Notes under the pieces: generated by a model | What the model was told of the DNA's origin: nothing | The model's database searches: none | The model's input: only the letters and a program-made list of their open reading frames with translations | Part shown: positions 46,776 to 58,028 of the stretch, piece after piece | Layout of the letters: each line of letters starts with the position of its first letter | How positions within the stretch are numbered: position 1 is the first letter of the stretch | DNA from: Lepisosteus oculatus | Lineage: Eukaryota; Chordata; Actinopteri; Semionotiformes; Lepisosteidae | Assembly (NCBI RefSeq): GCF_040954835.1 | Contig: NC_090709.1 | Coordinates: 45,454,490 to 45,518,489 of the forward strand | DNA: 64,000 nt | Direction of reading: 5' to 3' | Position numbers and translations under genes: made by a program

Positions 46776-49700
46776 CTCAATTCAATTCAATTCAATTCAA
46801 GGTGCTTTATTAGCATGACCGATGGGTACAATCAGTGTTGCCAAAGCAAATAAAAATAATAAAATTAACATAGAACAAAACAAAAAATAGAAGTAAAATA
46901 AAATCTACAGACATGTTACAGACATTTACAACAAAGACATATTATATAATATCGACATATACTGTAGGCGGCTGGAGCATTATTGGGAGACGGACTCACT
47001 GTTCCTCAGGCTGTGACAGGAGATCACATACTGGGCTGCCAGATCAACTGAGTTCCCTCCTCCCTCTCCCAGTAGGATTGGGACCTGTTGTGGTTTTGGC
47101 AGGTGTGGGAACTCTGGGATTAGATTTCTGAATTTCGGGAAGAATGTTTCTCTAATCCCAGAGTATCTGTCACAGTGCAGTAGGAAGTGCACCTCTGTCT
47201 CTATTTCTCCCTGCTGGCAGTGGGAGCACAGCCTGTCCTCTCTGGGCAGCCAGGTCTGCCTGTGTCGCCCAGTTTCTATGGCCAGGTTGTGGTCACTGAG
47301 CCTGTACTTCGTCAGGGTCTGTTTCTGTTTGTTATTTTTTATTTTGGTCAAATATTCAGCTAGTGTGTATTGTCTGTTTAAGGTTCTGTAGCATTCCAGT
47401 TTATGTTGTGTTTGTGTGTGTGTGTCCCAGTGTGTGAGATATTGCTGTTTGATCTGTGCTGTGATGTGGTTGAGTCTGGGTTGTGGTGCTCTAGCAGTGC
47501 TGTCCTGAGGCTGGTTAGTGTTGGTGTGGCTCAGGTCGGTGAGCCTCAGGACCAGCTGGCTCAGGGGGCTCTGTTTTGGGCTCAGCTCTTGGCTCAGCAG
47601 GGCTTTGTGGTGGTAGGAATTTTGGTCACTGTTTTTTAGGTGTAGCCAATACTTTAATATTCTTTTCTGTATGTTTATCAATAGTGGGTACTGGCCTAAT
47701 TCGGCCCTGCACCCGTTGTTAGGAGTTTTTCTCTGCACACGGAGGATGATTCTACAGATCTCCATGTGCAGAGTTTCTGTGGGGTGTTTGTCCCATTGGG
47801 TGTAATCCTGGTCTGTGAGGGGACCCCACACTTCACTGCCGTATAGGGCAATGGGTTGGATTACACTTTCAAATATTTGGAGCCAGATTCTCGTTGGTGG
47901 GTTGATGTTGAAGAGCCTCCTTCTTATTGCGTAGAAAGCCCTGAGTGCCTTCTCCCTCAGTGCCTTCACTGCCAGGTCAAAACTCCTGGAAGAGCTGATG
48001 GTGAGACCGAGATATGTGTAGCTGGATGTGTGCTCCAATGTGTTGTTGTTCAGTGTGAATTTGTACCTGTTTCCCTGAGGTCTGGCTTTCTTCTGGAAAA
48101 CCATAACTCTGGTCTTGTCCAGATTGACTGTCAGTGCCCAGGTCTGACAGTACTGCTCCAGCAGTGCCAGGTTCTGCTGCAGCCCCTGTTCTGTGGGCGA
48201 CAGCAGGACCAGGTCATCTGCGTAGAGCAGGAACTTGATTTCTGTGTCGTGTAGTGTAAGACCAGGAGCTGCAGACTGCTCCAACATTCCTGCTAATTCA
48301 TTGATATAGATATTGAACAGTGTTGGGCTCAGGCTGCAGCCCTGTCTCACCCCGCGGCCTTGGGTGAAGAATTTAGTCCTTTTGTTTCCAATTTTCACTG
48401 CACATTTGCTCTCTGAATACATTGATTTAATTATGTCGTACACTTTGCCCCCTATGCAACTTTGGAGTAGTTTATAAAACAATCTCTCATGCCAAATCGA
48501 GTCAAATGCTTTTTTGAAATCGACAAAGCAGGCAAAAAATTTTCCTTTGTGTTTTTGGTGGACGTGTTTGTCTATCAGTGTGTGTAGGGTGTAAATGTGA
48601 TCAGATGTGCGGTGATCTGGCAAGAAGCCAATCTGACTTTTACTCAGGACATTGTGTTCGGTAAGGAAGGCCAGTATTCGTGTATTTAGGATACTGCAGA
48701 ATACCTTCCCCAGGTTACTGTTCACACAGATGCCCCGGTAGTTGTTGGGATCGAGTTTATCTCCACTCTTATAGATGGGCGTGATCAGTCCTTGGTTCCA
48801 GGCCTCGGGGAAACATCCAGCTGTCATGATGAGATTGAGGAGTTTGAGCAGGGCTTGTTGCAACTTTGGGCTGCTGTGTCTCAGCATCTCATTTATGACT
48901 CCATCATTGCCACAGGCTTTGTGTGGTCTGAGGGCCTGGAGTTTGTCCAGTAGCTCCTGCTCAGTGATTGGGGAGTCTAAGGGGTTTTGGTTGTCTTTGA
49001 TAGCCAATTCCAAAATTTTGAGTTTTTCATAAATGGTGTTTTGGTCTGATTGATTTGTATTTGGGAGCTTTTCATAGAGATTTTCAAAGTATGTTTGCCA
49101 GATTGTTCCATTTTGGATGGCCAATTCTTCTGGTTTTGATTTGTTTAAGTTGTTCCACTTCTCCCAGAAACAATTCTGATTTAGTGACTCCTCAATTTCT
49201 GCAAGTTGTTTGTCTATGTATGTGTTTCTTTTCTTTTTCAGCGTGTGTTTGTAAAGTTTTACCATGTCACAGTACCTGAGTCGCAGATCTGTGTTGTGTG
49301 GTTGTCTGTGTTTTTCATTTGAGACTTTTCGTAGTGCATTTCTGATGTTTTTGCACTCCGTATCAAACCACTTTTCTTTTGCTTTTGTTTTTTGGTAGTT
49401 TTTTGATGTAGTTGTTTTTAGCTTAGATTTTGATGCTAGTTTGTGGAATAGGTGATTTAGTTTTTGTGTGGCCAAGTTTATGCCTAATTTGTTGGTTTGA
49501 TACGGAGTGTTTAGGAATGTGTCCATCAGTGTCTGAATTTCGTCATGGCCCAGTGCAGTTTGGTATCTGTCTAGGCTGTCTGTGTCCCATCTGTATGCCT
49601 GGTTGAGGTCATACAGCTGGCTGGGCTGTGTCAGTGTGTCTCTGTGCTGGTGTGTTCTCTTCATGTAGAGTGTGATCTGGCTGTGGTCGGAGAGGGGAGT

Positions 49701-50483
49701 TTGTGGCCTGACAGTGAAGGCACTGATACAGGAGGGGTCCAGGTCGGTGATGGCGTAGTCCACCACACTGCTGCCCAGAGCTGAGCTGTAGGTGAACCTG
49801 CCTAGAGAGTCCCCTCTAGTCCTGCCGTTGACGATGTACAGGCCCAGCCCTTGACAGAGCTGCAGCAGCTTGCGCCCGGTGCTGTTGACCGTGGTGTCAT
49901 GGCTGCACCTGTGTGAGGTGACCGGTGTGTGGTACAGAGGGGATTGTCCGAATATGTGAGTGTTTCCCTGTGTGCTGGTGAAGTCTGCCAGTGTGCCTGT
50001 TCGTGCGTTGAGGTCACCACAGAGCAGCACGTTTCCCTGGCCCTGGAAGTGACCAATCTCCGTGTGGAGACTGGGGAGAATTCCCTCACTGTAGTAGGGG
50101 GATTCTGAGGGCGGGATGTAGACAGCACACAGGAAAACCTAGTTTTCTGTACAGATGGTATTTCTTTTGATTTTAAGCCAAACTCGTGACTCTTCTTTCT
50201 TTACTAATTGTATGGAGTGACTGAGCTCCGCTCTGTACCACACAATGATCCCCCCAGAGTCTCTGCCCCGGGTGATTTGGGGTTTTTTGACAGAGGGCAC
50301 CATGATCTCCTTGTAGCCTGGGGGACAGTGGGTAGCCAAGTCTCCCCGACACCATGTCTCCTGTAGGATCATGATGTCTGTCTCCTTTACATCCTTGATA
50401 AATTCAGGATCAGTGCTCTTCAGCCCAAATGCTGACGAGCCCAGACCCTGAATGTTCCACATACTTATCTTTAGAGATCTCAT
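46776..50483 (-). mobile_element. Non-LTR retrotransposon (APE endonuclease + reverse transcriptase), nearly intact
   Basis: One minus-strand frame starts at ATG 50,483 and runs to 46,980, about 1,168 codons, with a single in-frame TAG at 50,141-50,139. Endonuclease motifs (WNIQGLG, ILQETWC, GDLNARTG, LSDHSQITLY) precede reverse-transcriptase motifs (ITPIYKSGDK, FVDFKKAFDS, QGCSLSPTLF, FLLYADDLVLLS at about 48,213) and a C-terminal CSHCQQGEIETEVHFLLHC zinc-like motif. The 3' UTR ends in repeated TTGAA near 46,780. No ORF1 is seen. The element splits sequence that is continuous in the other block (near 23,560). The clade is not assigned. Confidence 0.9.
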
Positions 50484-50856
50484 TGTTATCGTTTGAATTA
50501 TCTTTGCAATTTGTTATTGTTTTCTGGAACTGTATCAAATTTGTGTCGGACATTTACATCATCAACAGAAACAAGTATTGTGCTGGGTTTTTGTCTGTCG
50601 CTGTGGGTGATGGAAACTCTCTCTCGCTCTCTCTCGGCTGGTCGGGAGAGTGCAGTGCTGCTGGCAGGTGATAACGGAGAAAGAAATACAGCGCCGTTTA
50701 TAACTCCGCAAGTCTGAGTGTCTCTGTGTTCGTCCTCACCGAACCCGCATTCGTTACAATATGTCTGTGTGCTCTTGCTTTTTGGCTCTGACAGGCAGCA
50801 GATAGACCACAGCGGATTACGGAAATGAAGAGGGTTCAGTCACCCAACAGCATGAA

Positions 50857-51500
50857 TGAACCCCCTGCAAGAGACTGACCACACTCCCTTCTCCTCCAGT
50901 CACTCCTACAGCACGAATGATCCCCTGCAAGAGACTGAGCACCCCCCCTTCTCCTCCAGTCACTCCTACAGCACGAATGATCCCCTGCAAGAGACTGACC
51001 ACACTCCCTTCTCCTCCAGTCACTCCTACAGCACGAATGATCCCCTGCAAGACACTGAGCACCCTACCTTCCCCTCCAGTCACTCCTACAGCACGAATGA
51101 CCCCCTGCAAGAGACTGACCACACTCCCTTCCCCTCCAGTCACTCCTACAGCACGAATGACCCCGTGCAAGAGACTGACCACACTCCCTTCCCCTCCAGT
51201 CACTCCTACAGCACGAATTACCCCCTGCAAGACTGACCACACTCCCTTCCCCTCCAGTCACTCCTACAGCACGAATGACCCCGTGCAAGAGACTGACCAC
51301 ACTCCCTTCCCCTCCAGTCACTCCTACAGCACGAATGACCCCCTGCAAGAGACTGACCACACTCCCTTCCCCTCCAGTCACTCCTACAGCACGAATGACC
51401 CCCTGCAAGAGACTGACCACACTCCCTTCCCCTCCAGTCACTCCTACAGCACGAATGATCCCCTGCAAGAGACTGACCACACTCCCTTCCCCTCCAGTCA
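50857..51500. repeat. 60-bp tandem array, about 10-11 units
   Basis: The unit CACTCCTACAGCACGAATGA plus CCCCCTGCAAGAGACTGACC and a spacer repeats every 60 bp, with one unit 2 bp shorter near 51,230. The matching place in the other block (about 23,760-23,820) has one worn unit. Because 60 is a multiple of three, long open frames run on both strands; they are not genes. Confidence 0.85.
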
Positions 51501-51544
51501 GAAAGCTCTCACAGCAGCTGGTGTCACTCCACGATGTGTTGCAG

Positions 51545-52130
51545 CAGTGTCTATTATCATACAAAATAATTAATCGAATTTACCCAGTTAAGACTCTTGT
51601 TACCCAGTGATTTAAAATCAATATAGATGACAAATGTGTTTTTTGTGACAATAGCCCTGAAACTATTCAGCATTTGTTTTGGTTATGTCCTAGGGTAAAA
51701 AGTTTCTGGACTAAATTGCAGACTTATATAAAAAAAGGAAAACCAATAGTGACATTTGTTTTGAGGGAAAAAAGATGCTATGTTATGTTTCAGCCCCAAC
51801 GAAAACGATATTAAAATTGCGTTTGTAATACCTTGAATTATTCTGATGGCACGTTATTATATACATAAAATGAAGTGGTCTGGGAAGACCCCTTTGCTTG
51901 AGTATTTTAAAATGGACGTAAGGGGGTATTTGCAGCCTATTTTGAAGTGCAAAAAATATGAGAGCGGTGCGGACATTATTTTTATTTAACCTTTTTTCAT
52001 AACTTGAATTGATGTAGTAATATTTACCCCCGACGATCTTTTTGTCTTGAATTGTTATACGTACTCTTGTTTGTATTGTAATTTTTATTTTGTTAAGCAG
52101 AAAAAAAGCAGTGTATATTAATGTTGGATA
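51545..52130 (+). repeat. L1/Tx1-type LINE C-terminal fragment
   Basis: Plus-strand frames hold KCVFCDNSPETIQHLFWLCP, a typical C-terminal cysteine-histidine segment of L1-type ORF2, then broken remnants up to RYYIHKMKWSGK-like sequence. It is the copy of 23,870-24,420 and carries several stops. Confidence 0.6.
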
Positions 52131-52709
52131 GTGCAAAAGAGCAGCATGGGAGGATCAAAAAATTGTAGAAGCTGTTTTTTTTTTCCTAAACATGTTTCTG
52201 AAGCTCCAGTTGATGAGGAAGCTGGGTTCCCCCTACAGACAGCACAGTGACCCACTCCAGCGTTTGACTGCTGCTGCTCTTCTCCCTGGGATCTAGAGCT
52301 GCCTGCTCAGCTGTGACGGCTGTGACCCACCGATATGTTTGACTAAACATCACAACCAACTGTCCGTCTTCATGCAGCTGACGTCAGCACCGAGTGTTGA
52401 ACTGGACTGGGAGATACGAGCTGCACCTTCAACTGGGGACCTTTGCAGATCCTAAGTTATTGTATTACGCTGTTGTGGGATATTATGGTCTTATTAATGT
52501 TGTCAATTAGCTTTTAATGGAGATTTTTTAATCGCAGGAAGCAGCTGGATGAGGTCACTTAACTGCTCACTAGTGGACCAGACTGGCCAGATGGCCTCTG
52601 CCTCTCGGTCTCTGGTCTTGTGTTGGTTTGGGTGGTGGTACCCCACATCACCAAATACATTTCAGAGTTTCCCAGCTGTTCCTGACCCTGACCTTTTCTC
52701 TGTTTTCCA

Positions 52710-53005
52710 GGTGTCATGGTGTCCCGGGACAGGCTGGGAGGAGGTGACTGTGGCTGTGCTAACCGCTGAGCTCCTGGCCCAGGAGAGGAGGCCTGTCCAG
52801 CAGTGGACAGGAGGAAGACCGCTGAGCTCCTGGCCCAGGAGTGCAGGCCTGTGCAGCAGTGGACAGAAGGAAGACCGCTGAGCTCCTGGCAGTGAGCAGT
52901 GGACAGGAGGAAGACTGTGGGCTGGAGGTGTTGTAGCGCAGGTGAGGAAGGTGAGAGTGCAGAGAGGAATGAAAGTGCTTTGTATTTCACGACTTTCCAA
53001 CTCTG
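52710..53005 (+). other. 3'-exon-like unit with about 2.7 56-bp repeats
   Basis: The acceptor TCTGTTTTCCAG (to 52,711) and GTGTCATGGTGTC are kept, followed by nearly three 56-bp units with the last one cut short (GCTCCTGGCAGTGAGCAGTGG), and AATAAAG near 53,005. It is the duplicate of 25,070-25,450, with one fewer repeat. Confidence 0.55.
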
Positions 53006-53109
53006 AATAAAGTTTTCAGAAAACCTTTCATGTGTTTGTGTTCATTAAGTTATTTCTGACATTTGGAATCTAACCAGATGCCCATGGGTCAGTATAAATA
53101 GCACCGGGG

Positions 53110-56100
53110 CCCAGGTTTCAATTGTGAGTGTGTGAGTGTCCTGTGAGGGACTGGTGTCCTGTGATCCCACTACACTCGGAAACCCAGGATCCATCTTACC
53201 ACCACACTGACCTGCAGGGGAATCTCCTTCACTTCCCTGGAGAGGTGTCTGGACAAGAGGACCACGCCCGCTCTCTTCACGGAGGTCAAGACCACCGAGA
53301 TTTCAGGGAGACCGTCTCTGGCCCCTGCGTGCCGGGGTTCGAATACAGAACAGGCTCCGAGGCCCAGATCTCCCAGGGACCGACTCTTCTTGGCTCGGGG
53401 ACAAGGAACAGCATCTGTCTGAATCTGAAGGGACAGCGGCTCTCAGGCTCCCACAGAGAGATCAGAAAACTGGGACTCAAAGCTTCTGAAATAAGAACGC
53501 CTTTCAAAGACAAAGGACAAACAAGCCCCTTGTGTCTTTTCCCCCCCTTTTATTGAAAAATTAAAATCTTTTACAAAAAGGGTTTCAAACAGAACCTTTA
53601 TCGCTTACTGACACCAGTTCTCTTTTGAACGAAGACTGTCCTGCTCAGTCTCAGGTTTGGGGAAAAAGTATCTGGAATATCACAGCAGCAGTATTGCATG
53701 ATCTGGAACATATTTTAAGTGTCTGCTTTGTGATAAAAATTTACAACTTGGTTTATTGCATCTTCTTCTCCTCTGAATCTGAATTTGATCACGTCTCCAT
53801 ATTAAAGCAACATTCTTTCTCTCAGAACTGGGACATGGCCTCCTGTAACAGTCACAGTTCCCTCATACTGCCAGCACCCAACACAATGACAGCACTTGAA
53901 GAATAAAAGTAAGGCCACCAACAGGAAGAGGATATTGGTAGTTAATGGCTCATTGATGATTCGGGCTGGGCAGCTTGTTCCCCACCCCCACCACCCTTAG
54001 TGTAAAGAAGAGCTTCCTGCCCTGACTTTTCTGCAGCTGTGTCTGAAGAGAAGCCAGGGTATCGGCTTCAACCACACGGCTGAGTTTTGCTCCCCACTCC
54101 CACTGCCCACACAATAGCTTCCTATGCACCTAGGCTGTGCCATGAATAACACTCACATACATGGCACATTTATTGAAGCCATTCCAGTGGGGAGCCTGTA
54201 CAGGCTCCACAGGAAAAGGTAAAGGCTCATTTCACAGCTCAGGGCAAGCAGCAGATCAATAAGGCACAGGACAAAAGCAGGAGCAGGGAGGAGAAGGGCA
54301 TTTAGCAGGCGGGAATGAGCCCCAACGTGGGGAGAAGAGGAGGAAAGGTCTGGAAAGCTGAAACCTGCAATGGAACTGAACAAACTCCTACTGAATGAAG
54401 CCACAAGTGAATCTGCCGGTTTCAGCTTTCCACTCCTCCCCGAGACTGGACGATAGCAGATCTGCTGCACACCCCCTCTCTCCCTCCTGGAGACGAGGGC
54501 CCCACAGGCCCCCAACAGACAAGCTGCAGCATGAACCTTGACCTGCTTTTATAAACAGGCCTAGTCAAAGCCCCGATCTGAAATCTCACAACTGACAAGA
54601 AAACTTCATGTAAATACTGCACAAACCCACAGAGCTAAAATCCCTCTGGTTCATATGGCTCCAATAGACACATCTCACAATTAACAACATTACATAAATC
54701 TATACAAAGAAAAATTCACAAATACATAGATAAAACAAAACATCTAGACAGCTGAAGGTCAGATTTGAACCCATGCCAGATTTGAAAGCCACATGTATCT
54801 GACACTTCAAAACGCCCCAAACCCCTCAGTACAAGCCCTGTACATCCCTTCATTCCAACTGTCAACACTGAACATTTTCCACACTCAGTTTGTACAGCAG
54901 CAACTGTATCAGTGTGGATGTGACACCCCATAGACAAAAATCCCATCAACGCAAAACCACAAAACCATGAAATTCATATGAAAGCTCAACCACAGGGCAC
55001 AAGACATGAAAACATGTACCGAAAACATATAAAATTACAAAAACCCTAGTAGGTACACACCCAATGGGTACTTTTTTACCACACTACAGGGGAAATCGCA
55101 TCATGGCTTGTAATCTGTTGGAAGCTACACTGGAAACACTGCCACTTGATTACTGACACTCAGCAACACCGTATATCTCCCAGTCCCATATAATACAGTC
55201 TAGATTCTTCTGCAACCATTCATATTATTCAGCAAACCATTTTTAAGAATATTTTTTAATCCCAGAAATTATATTGTTTACCTTCCCACTTTGGGACACT
55301 CAGGAGTTTTGTATCCAGAATCACTTCTATATAAGTGCTTTAAAACTCTTTGAGCAATATAAAAAAATCTCCTAGGTGTCCAGATTTATACTCTGTGAAT
55401 GACTGGCATTAACCTGTGCACAAACCAATTCATCATTTAAAAAAAACAAATCTCTAATCAGTGCATAATCCAGCCTGGAGTGTGTGATGTTTCCAGTAAG
55501 ACATATAGAGATGTTGCATTAGTGCAATGATACACTCAAAACACTCAGATCTGATCGATTCAGTGCCGAGTGTAACATAAAAAAAACGTCCAAAGGAACG
55601 TTCCTAACACACTTCCTTCTAGATATGTGCATATGAAAATAAGACACATCAATACTGTGAATTCCCTCTGCAGTCTTCTGCTCTCTCTCTCTCCAATTTT
55701 TCAGTTATTCCCGAAATCCCACAGGACACAGAGGCACTTAGGCTTCTGGTAACTTGTGTTTTGGTTCCTGAAAAACAGTGGAGCCGATTCTCCAGTATTA
55801 AGTACTCTGTCAGTAAAATGTACAATCCCAGATCAAGATTAGTGCTACAGGGAACTGGGGGAGGTATTGAGCACGACAGACCGGCGGATCTGAGGAAGTC
55901 AGGAGAATGAGGATTTGAGAGAGGAGAGCAGAAGACCATCGCTGTGGAGTCAGACTTGACAGAGTGCAAAGAGCTTCGTACTGTGTCAGTGAATGGCACA
56001 CACCATAGACCATCACAGACTCCTGCTGGGGTCATCCCTCAGCACCGTGGAGCGCAGTCTGGAGTTAACAGAGGGAGCGACGTGTATCAGGACACATGAC

Positions 56101-56420
56101 CACCCCCAGCCTGAAGGGATGTTCCTAACGCACCTCCTTCTGGATATGTGCGAAGGAAAATAAGACTTACATCAATACTGCTGTGCATTCAATTTTGGGA
56201 GTTAAATTAATAATCTCCCAAATTCATAAAATTAAGTTAAACTCATGAAATCCTTTCCAAAGGACCTGAAAGTGCTTTACATATAGGAGGGCACTGTTCA
56301 CCGTGAACCTCAGACTGTTCAAGCTCTGATCTAGCCAGGAATGTGGTCAGGACACTGATTATTAATACTGCTAATCTGGCCATGTTCAACTATTTCAATG
56401 GGTCCTTGACTGTCGTGTGG
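53110..56420. other. Gene-free stretch
   Basis: The 53,965-54,100 part is a worn 121-bp repeat. The stretch CCTTCTAGATATGTGC (55,615) recurs as CCTTCTGGATATGTGC (56,126), a local duplication about 510 bp apart. Frames such as 53,128-53,556 and 54,153-54,515 match nothing I recognise. No RNA gene is seen. Confidence 0.4.
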
Positions 56421-56429
56421 ATAAACTAC

Positions 56430-57060
56430 TCTTTTGCTTGACAAAAAGCTCTCTGGTGGATTTTTACACAGACAAACGACATTATATACTGATGGAAAAA
56501 AGAAACGCAACACCCCCTCCTCCATACTCTGGCCCTCTCGTCTGCATGGAACTGGCTGGAGAGGTCCTGATGACCCTGCTGACAAGTCCAGCACAGCCTC
56601 TGTCTGGCCCAAGCCAGTCGGGTGCGACGTCTAGGAGGTGTGAGCAGAGGGCCTCTGACAGGTCGCTTTGCTCTAAGGCCAGCAGCATGGAGCCTCACTG
56701 TCCTGTCACTGATGCGGGCATTGTGTCTGCCGGCAGTTTCAGCAGCAGTATGGGTGGCAGATCTGAAACGATCTCTCAGATGGACAAGTCTGATGTGTCG
56801 GTCCTGCTCTGGTGTGGTCACTCGAGGATGACCGGATCATCTGTCCTGCCCGTCTGCTGAAACGTTCTCTGCAGTCAGGACACAGTGGAGCGGCTTACTC
56901 CATAGTGTCTGGCAACGCTGGCACATGACATGCCTGCCTGCAGCATGCCAATGGCCCTCTCCCTTGCTTCTGGTGACATTCGAGGCATTATGGAATGCAC
57001 AGCAAACTGACTAAGTGTGGCCTTTTTCTTGTAGTGACCTCAGCTTTGAATTAAGGCCTT
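56430..57060 (-). pseudogene. Tc1-like transposase pseudogene
   Basis: The minus strand begins near 56,990 with MPRMSPEARERAIGMLQAGM (helix-turn-helix start) and continues, after shifts, with QDRHIRLVHLRDRF, GRHNARISDRTVRLHAAGL and RTRLAWARQ, the order of a common fish Tc1-like transposase. The catalytic region is shortened (FHADERARVWRRG where FTDESRF is usual) and the rest is missing. AAAAAAGAAACGCAACACC at 56,495 looks like a terminal repeat. The element is dead. Confidence 0.75.
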
Positions 57061-57642
57061 TTTAAAGGTGACCTGATCAGGCATTGTTCCACCTGGACCT
57101 CGTTGGGTAAAAGTGCACCTAACGAGCTTTCGTGTGATTGGCAAGTTGCAATGCCTCACTGCACAAGCTGTACTGCTGGTCAGAGGGCTAAAAACAAATT
57201 GACAAGCTATAACTATAGGAGGCTGCAAGTAACAGGTTTCTTCCGGTGCTGAAAAGAGAAGAAAGAAAACACAACGTTTCGGCTGTGGAGCCTTCTTCAG
57301 GTGTGAGCCGAAAAGTTGTCTTATCTTCTTGTCTTGCTCCTTTGCAGCCTACGCATGCTGACGCAGCTCCCCACCTTAACTACAATAACTATAGTATTCT
57401 CATTCCCGAAAATGTTGCACTTCTTTTTCCCCCCATCAGTATATTTCTTAAAACGTCCTGTCTGATTGCTCATCCAAGCTAACGAGCCCTGGACTGTACC
57501 CCAGTGAGCAGATCAAGGGCTCTGTGCAGCACTGACCCGACCGCAGGCTGAGCTTGGCTCCGGACCAGAGCTTCAGAGCGATGTTCAGCATGACGACCAC
57601 AGATGTTTCCATGAGCTCAAGCCCCCTCTGTCTCGTCTGCAG

Positions 57643-57829
57643 CACAAACGCTGGGCTCAGGAGGAAGGTGGAGAATTTGACAACAGACTTGCACTGACAG
57701 TTTCCTGTCTTGTGTCTGTTGCTGTGTCTCTGCTGGGCTGTGTGCTGGTTTATTCCTATCCACCCCGGAGGGCACCATCAAGCAGAATTTGGATCAGAAA
57801 CTACCCAAATGTGTCCAAAATATCCCAAG
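57643..57829 (+). other. Orphan transmembrane-type exon candidate
   Basis: After a good acceptor (TCTGTCTCGTCTGCAG, to 57,642) a 187-bp segment is open: an acidic start (AQEEGGEFDN), a hydrophobic span LALTVSCLVSVAVSLLGCVL, then VYSYPPRRAPSS and RIWIRNYPNV, ending in phase 1 at CCCAAG|GTGATG. A membrane span followed by W, I and P-N residues recalls box 1 of class I cytokine receptors, but no neighbouring exon supports that. It lies on the strand opposite to C4. Confidence 0.35.
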
Positions 57830-58028
57830 GTGATGGTGAGAAACAAAAATGTGTAAAACTGGTCCGTGCTCCGTTTTTGTAAGACGCCTGTAACCCCACC
57901 GTTTTTTTTTTCTCAAATATCAGATGCTTTTGATTCTGCACACATCAGTGAGCTTTTCAGATTCCTCAAGGTGTCCGTTTTCTTTACGGTTATTAACAAT
58001 CTTGCTCTTTCAGCTGACCGGACAGTGG

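Noticed and set aside
50817-51610. Long open frames on both strands
   Set aside because: The 60-bp unit is a multiple of three, so frames stay open by repetition; no start, splice site or homologous gene supports them.
56430-57060. Active Tc1-like transposon
   Set aside because: The transposase is frameshifted, its catalytic part is missing and only one clear terminal repeat is seen.
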